A stretch of DNA of 16,055 nucleotides, taken from JABMQF01 sp964563755 (lineage in GTDB: Archaea; Nanobdellota; Nanobdellia; Woesearchaeales; UBA11576). Positions 1 to 5,496 of this stretch are shown here, piece after piece. The notes under the pieces are model-generated. The model was not told the DNA's origin. It made no database searches and saw only the letters and a list, made by a program, of their open reading frames with translations. The stretch covers positions 1-16,055 of the forward strand of contig CAZLYC010000015.1 of the NCBI GenBank assembly GCA_964563755.1, written 5' to 3'. A program made the position numbers and the translations under genes. Numbering within the stretch: the stretch's first letter is position 1; the number at the start of each line of letters is the position of its first letter.

Positions 1-306
1 ATAAATCAATAAAAAATGGAGCTCCTACGATAGAAATTGCAGCTATGTTAACACATGCCGCTGTTACTTCAAAGACAAAAGCACCAGAAGTTCTTGAAAT
101 GTATAAATCAATAAAAAATGGAGCTCCTACGATAGAAATTGCAGCTATGTTAACACAAGCAGCAATTAAAGCTCATACCAGTCAAGAAAAAATTTTAGAA
201 ATTTACAAAACAACCAAATCAAAAGTTGACACAATAGAAATTGCAGCACTAATTACCAAAGCAACTGTCACAGTCGGTAAGAAGGGGGAGATTGTTAGTT
301 GGAATA
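1..306 (+). repeat. 102-bp tandem repeat units within the partial CDS
   Basis: Three units of exactly 102 bp start at 1, 103 and 205. Bases 1-55 are identical to 103-157. The third unit is diverged but keeps ATAGAAATTGCAGC at 234-247, in register with 30-43 and 132-145. The period is 34 codons, so copy-number change keeps the frame. Confidence 0.9.
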
Positions 307-320
307 TAATCGGTTTCTAG
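1..320 (+). CDS. C-terminal part of a 34-residue-repeat protein (partial, 5' end off window)
   Basis: The reading frame is open from base 3 to the TAG at 318-320, so the gene begins left of the window; about 105 residues are visible. They form three copies of a 34-residue unit, each with the core TIEIAA(M/L)(L/I)T and a second helix-like segment of the type VLEMYKSIKNGA. A period of 34 residues with two amphipathic helices resembles alpha-solenoid repeats (TPR/PPR size class), but I cannot assign it to a named family. No TM segment or catalytic motif is seen. The last copy diverges and ends in a short hydrophobic tail (IVSWNIIGF). Codons are A-rich (AAA, ATA, ACA), unlike the AAG/CTC-leaning genes at the right of the window, which may mean a different history. 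It converges on the next gene with only 6 bases between stop codons. The function is unknown. Confidence 0.7.
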   Translation, partial: KSIKNGAPTIEIAAMLTHAAVTSKTKAPEVLEMYKSIKNGAPTIEIAAMLTQAAIKAHTSQEKILEIYKTTKSKVDTIEIAALITKATVTVGKKGEIVSWNIIGF

Positions 321-326
321 TTAAAT

Positions 327-983
327 TCACTCATCGAACGATTCTAAGACATATATTATATCCTTCTCTAAGTTTGCCATCTTTTCTTCCTGCGTCAATA
401 ACTCTTTGAATCTTTCTTTTGATAGTCTTTTCATGTGTTGTTCTATGATGTCTATTATTATTGTGTATTGTTCTTTTATTTCAGTGTAGACTTCGTAGGG
501 TATTCCGTCTGTCTCGACAGTGCTTTCCAGGTCAAGATATGCTTGTATGCGTTTTCTTGCTGTTCTTGCCGCATCGAATGTAAGGTTAGTCATTGCTATG
601 CATGACTCTCTCCTATAAGTCACGCTTCTATCTACAGACATCTGTTTAGGAGGTGCTTTGCAAAGGGTATGGACAATATTCTCACCATATTTTATCTCAT
701 ATTTGATATATTCCTGCAGTTCCTCAAGTTTTATGAGTCGTCTTAATGCATCTTCGTACTCTTCCATGCATATCTGTGCTCTTAGCTTTGCTTCAGATGG
801 TTCTATAGGACTGCTTTGTGGCGTGATTGCGTGATGATAATATACCCCGCATTCTTCTATCTTTGAATCCAATGTGCGTTCTATTGGTCGTAGCAAAGGC
901 CTGTCTGCCTTTGCAGTATAAGAAGGGGATAAGTTAGTCAAAATCAGCGCTGCAGCATATAGTGTTCTCTTTAGGTAAGACAT
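327..983 (-). CDS. Small secreted helical protein, unknown function
   Basis: A 218-residue protein with a clear N-terminal export signal: basic SYLKR, a hydrophobic stretch (residues about 8-18) and a possible signal-peptidase site after A24-K25-A26. The mature part is charged and predicted mostly helical. It holds four cysteines (C45, C72, C108, C128) that could form two disulfides outside the membrane. No enzymatic motif or known domain is recognised. The start ATG at 983 lies about 26 bases from a TATA-like TTTATAAA at 1009-1016, which suggests a leaderless or nearly leaderless mRNA; no Shine-Dalgarno site is visible. It is divergent from the ferritin-like gene and convergent with the repeat-protein gene. 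Export is well supported; the function is unknown. Confidence 0.75.
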   Translation of the reverse strand: MSYLKRTLYAAALILTNLSPSYTAKADRPLLRPIERTLDSKIEECGVYYHHAITPQSSPIEPSEAKLRAQICMEEYEDALRRLIKLEELQEYIKYEIKYGENIVHTLCKAPPKQMSVDRSVTYRRESCIAMTNLTFDAARTARKRIQAYLDLESTVETDGIPYEVYTEIKEQYTIIIDIIEQHMKRLSKERFKELLTQEEKMANLEKDIIYVLESFDE

Positions 984-1008
984 CTCGTAAATTTTTATGC
1001 TTGTGGGA

Positions 1009-1016
1009 TTTATAAA
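1009..1016 (-). promoter_or_regulatory. Putative TATA box for the secreted-protein gene
   Basis: TTTATAAA is a perfect palindrome. Read on the minus strand it sits about 25-30 bases upstream of the ATG at 983, the usual archaeal TATA-to-start distance for leaderless transcripts. Being symmetrical, it could also be read on the plus strand. Confidence 0.45.
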
Positions 1017-1034
1017 ATTTATCCAAGGTAAAAG

Positions 1035-1043
1035 TATATAAAA
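1035..1043 (+). promoter_or_regulatory. TATA box for the ferritin-like/cupredoxin gene
   Basis: TATATAAAA preceded by a purine-rich BRE-like GGTAAAAG. A start site near 1063-1066 would leave a leader of about 15 bases containing the GAGGT Shine-Dalgarno site at 1068-1072, six bases before the ATG at 1079. Confidence 0.6.
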
Positions 1044-1078
1044 AAGAACGTTTTAGATGCCCTAAAAGAGGTTTAAAC

Positions 1079-1912
1079 ATGTCTGATGAGATTCTTGCAT
1101 GGATTCAGTTTGCCATAGAAGGCGAAGATAAGGGACTTAAGTTCTACGAGAAGTGTTACGAGGCTATAACTGAAAAAAGAGCCCATGAGCTGTTCAAGAC
1201 GCTTATTGAAGAAGAGAAGAACCACAAGAAGATGCTTCTTGATATGCTGAATAAGGAATCCGGAGATGACCCTAAGAAAGTTAAGAAGAGTCTTGAAGAT
1301 TTCAACAAGATGAGTGTTACGCATCCTGTTTTTGATACCGACTCGCTTAAGAAAATAACTGATAAGGGCACTTTGATCATGGAGATGTTCAACATCTCTG
1401 CAGGCATGGAAAAGAAAGCTATATCGCTTTACCTTGACCTTGAGGAGCAGCAGAAAGACAAGAAGCTGAAAGATTTCTTTCACTGGATCGCTAAGCAGGA
1501 GCTTAGGCATAAGAAGCAGATAGAAAGCATAGGAATGTCTCTTTTTGGAATGGCAGATGATGAAGATGAGCAAGAGGATGAAGAGAAAGAGTTGAGGTCT
1601 CAGAAAGTCATAATCAAGGAGTTCTCAATTGTAGCAGAGAGCGGATATTTCAAGCCTAACAGGATAGAGGCGGATAAAGGGGATACTGTTGTCCTGAAGC
1701 TTAAGAGCATAGGTGCTCCTGCGGGTTTCTGCATGGTTTCTTTTTTCATAAATGAGTACTTGAGTCCTGGGAAAGATGTTGAAGTGAAGTTCCTGGCAGA
1801 TACTGCAGGCGAGTTTGAGTTCTTCTCTAATGTGCCTTTTCCTAAAGGCAACGCGAACATGCGCGGCAAGGTTATAATCAAGGGCGAGAACGAACAGGAC
1901 GACGCGTTATAA
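1079..1912 (+). CDS. Ferritin-like diiron (rubrerythrin-type) domain fused to a degenerate cupredoxin domain
   Basis: A 277-residue soluble protein. Residues 5-152 form a four-helix ferritin-like domain with all the usual diiron ligands: E16, the E46-x2-H49 motif, E111, and the E141-x2-H144 motif. Rubrerythrin-family proteins use such a site in peroxide or oxygen defence. A very acidic linker (about 160-172) leads to a cupredoxin-fold domain (174-269) recognisable by the KPNRIEADKGDTV strand pair and a C-terminal GEFEFF...MRGKVII segment. In related copper domains the last loop reads C-x3-C-x3-H-x2-M. Here those positions are S250, F254, N258 and M261, and the upstream His position appears to be A215, so only the Met remains. 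No rubredoxin Cys4 module is present. The start is supported by GAGGT six bases upstream. Two stops in tandem (TAATAA) end it. A redox or stress role is likely; copper binding is doubtful. Confidence 0.85.
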   Translation: MSDEILAWIQFAIEGEDKGLKFYEKCYEAITEKRAHELFKTLIEEEKNHKKMLLDMLNKESGDDPKKVKKSLEDFNKMSVTHPVFDTDSLKKITDKGTLIMEMFNISAGMEKKAISLYLDLEEQQKDKKLKDFFHWIAKQELRHKKQIESIGMSLFGMADDEDEQEDEEKELRSQKVIIKEFSIVAESGYFKPNRIEADKGDTVVLKLKSIGAPAGFCMVSFFINEYLSPGKDVEVKFLADTAGEFEFFSNVPFPKGNANMRGKVIIKGENEQDDAL

Positions 1913-2129
1913 TAAGAAAGCTGCGCCAATACCCTTGCGAGCTGTCAAAATACAGTTATAATGAACGGTGTACTCAGACAAATAATCAAGGTACATGTCT
2001 AAGCGAGCGGTATTGGCGGAGCGCAGAAGCAATGCCACGCTCGCATTGCTTATAGAACAGATGTTGTTTGCCCAACTGCAATTGAAACAGAAGTATTATC
2101 TGACGCTCGCTTGGTGGCATTGCTATATC
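1913..2129. other. Convergent intergenic region with nested inverted repeats (possible structured RNA or repeat element)
   Basis: 217 bases between two stop codons. The strongest pairs are: 1920-1933 with 2009-2022 (13 of 14 bases complementary, core CGCCAATACC/GGTATTGGCG); AAGCAATGC 2027-2035 with GCATTGCTT 2043-2051 (perfect 9-bp hairpin, 7-base loop); AGCAATGCCAC 2028-2038 with GTGGCATTGCT 2114-2124 (perfect 11 bp); AAGCGAGCG 2001-2009 with CGCTCGCTT 2104-2112 (perfect 9 bp). Several pairs share an arm, so they are alternatives. No U-tract follows either gene, so a classic archaeal terminator is not obvious. No protein with family resemblance is encoded here. Confidence 0.6.
2027..2051. 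repeat. Perfect 9-bp inverted repeat (hairpin)
   Basis: AAGCAATGC and GCATTGCTT flank the loop CACGCTC. It lies in the middle of the convergent intergenic region and could form on either transcript. Confidence 0.8.
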
Positions 2130-3002
2130 TTACATCAGCACAGTATCATTCTCGGTCATCAACGTGAAGAATGCGTCGAACACTGGCGTTTCTGTCGAGA
2201 CTGAAACAAACTTTGCATTGACAGAGTCGCATACTCTCTTAAGGTTGTATACGTGGTCAAGCAGTTTCTCTGAGTAGTTCTCGATTAGCCTGTTGCTGAC
2301 AAATGTCCTCATCCTGTCGTGCGTCTCTGAGTCTGTCAATATAACATCTCCTTGAAGCGAAAGCTCTCTTTCAGCAGAATCGAGCACCTGAATGACTATC
2401 ACTTCGCTTTTCTTGAATCTATAGAGTGTATTCAGGAGTTCCTGCGGGTCGAAAAGGAAGTCCGATACTATTATGACTAGTGATTTTGTCCTGATCGCTG
2501 CCTTGTATTTATCAAGGCTGTCCCTGAACAAGGACTTTCCTTTAGGCACTACCTGGTTAAGTGTATCTACAACACTAACGAGCTTGTTCATGCCTTTCTT
2601 TGCCTTGTAGACATGCAGGTCTTCTGAGAATGTGCTTATCTCGAAGCTTTCGTTGTTTCGTAGCGCCATGTAACAGAAGCCGATGCCTATCATCGAGGCG
2701 TACTCGAACTTCTTTGTCTTTGTGCCAAAATTCATGGATGCGGAGGAGTCTATGACGACGTGAATCCTCATGTTCCTCTCTTCCTCATATCTCTTGACGA
2801 AGAACTCTTCTGTCCTTGCATAAACTTTCCAGTCTATCGCACGGTAGTCGTCTCCAGGGACATAGTCCTTATAGTCGTAGAACACGAGACCTGTGCCAAA
2901 GTTCTTTGACTGCCTCGAACCTATATAGTTTGAAAGTACCCTTTTCTTAAGGACTACATCGAACTTGTCCAGCTGCTTTAGGAATGAGAGGTCTATTGCC
3001 AT
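2130..3002 (-). CDS. DUF58-family protein with VWA-like fold
   Basis: A 290-residue cytoplasmic protein matching DUF58. It has the family signature DYVPGDDYRAIDW (residues 46-58) followed by KRYEEERN, then the VWA-type metal site VIDSSASM with D85, S87 and S89, and a later VSDF (D161) where the fourth MIDAS acid normally sits. The family is typically encoded next to MoxR ATPases and is thought to act with them. Here it is the last gene of the operon, 21 bases after the MoxR stop. No strong Shine-Dalgarno site precedes the ATG at 3002, so translation may depend on coupling to the upstream gene. The MIDAS looks intact, so metal-dependent binding of a partner is plausible (inference). Confidence 0.9.
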   Translation of the reverse strand: MAIDLSFLKQLDKFDVVLKKRVLSNYIGSRQSKNFGTGLVFYDYKDYVPGDDYRAIDWKVYARTEEFFVKRYEEERNMRIHVVIDSSASMNFGTKTKKFEYASMIGIGFCYMALRNNESFEISTFSEDLHVYKAKKGMNKLVSVVDTLNQVVPKGKSLFRDSLDKYKAAIRTKSLVIIVSDFLFDPQELLNTLYRFKKSEVIVIQVLDSAERELSLQGDVILTDSETHDRMRTFVSNRLIENYSEKLLDHVYNLKRVCDSVNAKFVSVSTETPVFDAFFTLMTENDTVLM

Positions 3003-3023
3003 ATTATATCAGGTTCGACAGGC

Positions 3024-3986
3024 TTAAAGCTTCTCAAGGAGTGCAGTTATGACATCGTCTGATGTCCTTCCTTCCCTCTCTGCCTTGAAGCTGAGTATTA
3101 TTCTATGCCTAAGTATTGGATAGGCCATCTTCTTTATGTCTTCCATGGAGACATATGTCCTTCCGCTCAGGAGTGCATAAGCCTTTGCTGCCATTACGAG
3201 TCCGATAGATGCTCTTGGCGATGCTCCATATTCTATCAGGTCTTTGTTTGTCCTCGTCATACCGATAAGCTTCACTGCCTTTTTCTTAAGGTCATCTGAT
3301 ATCGGGACTTGCCTGCAATATTTCTGAAGGTTCAGGAGAGAATCTCTTGACATGAATTTTCTGACACCGCCTGACTTTTCCTGTATTGCGAACCTGTCGA
3401 CTATCTCAAGCTCCTCCTTTTCAGATGGATAGTCTACTTTTATCTTAAGTAGGAATCTGTCAGTCTGTGCCTCTGGCAGAGGGTATGTTCCTTCCTGGTC
3501 TATCGGGTTCTGTGTTGCGAGCACGAAGAAGGGTGTTTCCAGCGGGAATGTATTGTTTCCAGCTGTCACTTGTTTTTCCTGCATGGCTTCCAGGAGTGCT
3601 GCCTGTGTCTTTGGTGTCGCCCTGTTTATTTCGTCCGCAAGCACTATGTTTGAGAATATGGGGCCTTGCTGGAACCTGAACTGTTTCTCGCCGCCTTTCT
3701 TCTCTTCAAGTATGTATGTTCCTGTTATGTCGGACGGCATGAGGTCAGGCGTAGACTGTATCCTCGAGAACTTGAGATCCATTATCTGTGACATCGTCTT
3801 GACCATGAGTGTCTTTCCAAGTCCAGGATATGACTCTAAGAGCGCGTTCGCATCGCACATTATTGCTACAAGTATCTGGTCTATGACCTCGTTCTGTCCG
3901 ATTATCACCTTGGATAGTTCTGATTTCAGGTTATCAAACATGGCCTTTATGTTGTGTATCTGCTGAAGATGTGTTCCGGCTGTCAT
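3024..3986 (-). CDS. MoxR-family AAA+ ATPase
   Basis: A 320-residue cytoplasmic ATPase of the MoxR group, which acts as a chaperone-like partner of VWA-domain proteins. Visible motifs: the N-terminal VIIGQ segment (27-31), Walker A ESYPGLGKT (51-59, K58, T59), Walker B VLADEINRA (115-123, D118 and E119), sensor 1 ATQNP (157-161), and EAQTDRF with R177. The C-terminal lid has the GASPRAS sensor-2 type motif. One oddity is S52 where the Walker A glycine (usually EGxPG) is expected. Length is normal for the family. The start at 3986 is supported by a strong AAGGAGGT site about six bases upstream. A 75-base A-rich leader (minus-strand reading) separates it from the preceding gene, so it may be expressed more strongly than the rest of the operon. 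Confidence 0.95.
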   Translation of the reverse strand: MTAGTHLQQIHNIKAMFDNLKSELSKVIIGQNEVIDQILVAIMCDANALLESYPGLGKTLMVKTMSQIMDLKFSRIQSTPDLMPSDITGTYILEEKKGGEKQFRFQQGPIFSNIVLADEINRATPKTQAALLEAMQEKQVTAGNNTFPLETPFFVLATQNPIDQEGTYPLPEAQTDRFLLKIKVDYPSEKEELEIVDRFAIQEKSGGVRKFMSRDSLLNLQKYCRQVPISDDLKKKAVKLIGMTRTNKDLIEYGASPRASIGLVMAAKAYALLSGRTYVSMEDIKKMAYPILRHRIILSFKAEREGRTSDDVITALLEKL

Positions 3987-3991
3987 TTTCT

Positions 3992-3999
3992 TACCTCCT
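3992..3999 (-). promoter_or_regulatory. Strong Shine-Dalgarno site of the MoxR gene
   Basis: On the minus strand AAGGAGGT precedes the ATG at 3986 by a short spacer. It is the strongest ribosome-binding site in the operon and settles the start against the internal Met at residue 16. Confidence 0.75.
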
Positions 4000-4061
4000 T
4001 ATCATCATGATTTGTTTTTCTTTTTTGTTTTGATTTTCGTTTTTATTCTGCTTTCTATTTC

Positions 4062-4841
4062 TTATTGTATCTCCTTGAGCTTCATATTGTAAGCTATCGC
4101 GAGCTTTGACTCTTTTGGGAGTTTCTCCTCGCTTGATGTGTCAGATACTGCTACGACCTCTGAAGGGAAAGTGCCTCTCTCAAATTCTTTTTCCTCAGGA
4201 GGCTTGACACTTTCAAAACCCATCTCATTCATCGAGGGATTTATGTGAAGTTCAAGCGTCTTATTGCCCAGGTCAGTGAGTCTTGGATTTCCATATATCA
4301 GCTCATCGCTCTCATTGAATTCTACTCCGTAGAAATCCAGGTGCTGGTTGCCTGGCTTTGCGAACCATTCATAATATGTATTAGGATCAAACAATGACTT
4401 TGGGATGTGAAGGTTGTTTGCGGATACCGCTACAACAGAGAAGCTAAGAAGGCACAATGCTACGACCTTGAGCAGAAGGTTTCCCTGCTGGATCAAAGTG
4501 CCTGCTGATACGCTCTTCATCCTCTGTATGAGCTCTTCGAACATTGCGAGCACCATGAAATTATCTTCTTCTGAATGGTCTCTTGCTGTCCTGAGGATGT
4601 CCTGTATCTGTGGATTCTTATCCTCTATCTGCCTGAGCGTCGTCTTCTTCATCCTGTAGAGGACGTCTCCTACGAGAAATATGAGTGCCGCCGCAAGCGC
4701 GAAATAATACTCTACATCAAGAAGCGTAGTTATGTTAAGTGCGACCATGAAGAATATTATGGAGTCTATCGTTGCATGTAGAAGGGATATCTTGAATATC
4801 TCGAAGTACAGCTCTGCGAATAGACCTTTTACACTGCTCAT
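4062..4841 (-). CDS. Three-TM membrane protein of the MoxR operon, unknown function
   Basis: About 259 residues. I place the start at the ATG at 4841, which overlaps the upstream stop as ATGA (4841-4838), rather than at a TTG nine bases earlier. Hydrophobic helices lie at about residues 19-38, 43-63 and 122-140. A charged loop between the second and third helices is probably cytoplasmic (RMKK follows TM2). The last ~115 residues follow TM3 and are probably outside the membrane; they are polar and acidic, with no recognised motif. Membrane proteins of unknown function often sit beside MoxR/DUF58 in archaea, so it is likely a structural partner of the VWA complex (inference). Translational coupling to the coiled-coil gene suggests the two products are made in fixed ratio. 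Confidence 0.75.
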   Translation of the reverse strand: MSSVKGLFAELYFEIFKISLLHATIDSIIFFMVALNITTLLDVEYYFALAAALIFLVGDVLYRMKKTTLRQIEDKNPQIQDILRTARDHSEEDNFMVLAMFEELIQRMKSVSAGTLIQQGNLLLKVVALCLLSFSVVAVSANNLHIPKSLFDPNTYYEWFAKPGNQHLDFYGVEFNESDELIYGNPRLTDLGNKTLELHINPSMNEMGFESVKPPEEKEFERGTFPSEVVAVSDTSSEEKLPKESKLAIAYNMKLKEIQ

Positions 4842-5413
4842 GGTGAACAATCTGCTATATCATCTTTCATGGCCTGTGTGAGGCCCGCATCATAATCCTC
4901 AAGGAAGCTTCCTATGCACATCTCTGCAGCATCTACTTTGTTCCTGTAACTTATTACGCTCTTCTCTAGATCTGCTTTTTGTGCAGTAAGTATGGTATTC
5001 TGCTCTTCGATTGCGCGTTTCTGCTGCAATGTATCTTCATAGTCCTGTTTGTACCTGTTCTTCAGCGCAGTCTCTTCCTGCAGTGAGACTTTTATGCTCT
5101 GCAGGTCCTGGCTTGTCTTTTCAAGGTCAGTCTGGGTTGTCTGCAGCTGCTCTGCCTTTGTCGCGTAGAGCTCATCATATCTTCGTATGTCCTGGGTCGT
5201 CGTGTTGAGCGAGGTCATTGTCTTGTTGAGGTTTACCCTGTATGCTTCAAGGTCTGCCCTGCACTCGGTGAGATTTGTTGTTGTCTTGTCCTGCTTGTCT
5301 GTCAGTGAATCAAAATTCTTCTGGTAGTATACTGATGAGGCAGCTATTGCGCCTGCTATCAGCAGCAGGAGTATGAGAAGGAATGCATTTACGTTCTTTT
5401 GCATGAACCCCAT
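4838..5413 (-). CDS. Membrane-anchored extracytoplasmic coiled-coil protein
   Basis: A 191-residue protein with one N-terminal hydrophobic helix (residues 10-27, FLLILLLLIAGAIAASSV) after a short basic segment (QKN). It continues into a long coiled coil (about 33-160, rich in Q, T, L, E and K in heptad-like spacing) and a short tail with C166 and C189. The helix looks like an uncleaved signal anchor, placing the rod outside the cytoplasm. GAGGTG lies eight bases before the ATG at 5413. The 3' end overlaps the next gene by ATGA. Its position between the VWA proteins and the three-TM protein suggests a spacer, scaffold or tether in the same complex (inference). I do not recognise a named family. 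Confidence 0.75.
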   Translation of the reverse strand: MGFMQKNVNAFLLILLLLIAGAIAASSVYYQKNFDSLTDKQDKTTTNLTECRADLEAYRVNLNKTMTSLNTTTQDIRRYDELYATKAEQLQTTQTDLEKTSQDLQSIKVSLQEETALKNRYKQDYEDTLQQKRAIEEQNTILTAQKADLEKSVISYRNKVDAAEMCIGSFLEDYDAGLTQAMKDDIADCSP

Positions 5414-5470
5414 CTAGTCACACCTCTTTATAGCCAGTTTCCCGTATCTGTTGTTTATTAATTTTATCAT
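5414..5470 (-). other. Possible 18-codon leader ORF upstream of the coiled-coil gene
   Basis: In the 83-base gap between the dual-VWA gene and the coiled-coil gene, an ATG at 5470 opens 18 codons that end in TAG directly abutting the ATG at 5413. It has only a weak GGAT ahead of it. It could couple translation across the gap, or be chance. Confidence 0.2.
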
Positions 5471-5496
5471 GATATCCGTAGAGTTGTATGTATGAT

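Noticed and set aside
1..306. CRISPR array
   Set aside because: The repeats are coding, in frame and contiguous with a 102-bp period, with no unique spacers; no cas genes are present.
1073..1573. 166-codon minus-strand ORF
   Set aside because: It is antisense to the ferritin-like domain, whose metal-ligand motifs are unmistakable; the hydrophobic Leu/Phe-rich product is a reverse-complement effect of Lys/Glu codons.
1920..2022. MITE or insertion sequence with terminal inverted repeats
   Set aside because: The 14-base arms lack flanking target duplications and there is no transposase; kept only as a possibility within the structured-region finding.
1995..2204. 69-codon plus-strand ORF in the convergent intergenic region
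   Set aside because: It runs through the inverted repeats and into the antisense of the DUF58 gene, has no Shine-Dalgarno site and shows no family resemblance.
4842..4850. TTG at 4850 as start of the three-TM protein
   Set aside because: The ATG at 4841 forms an ATGA overlap with the preceding stop, the same arrangement seen at 7959-7956, and no Shine-Dalgarno site favours the TTG.
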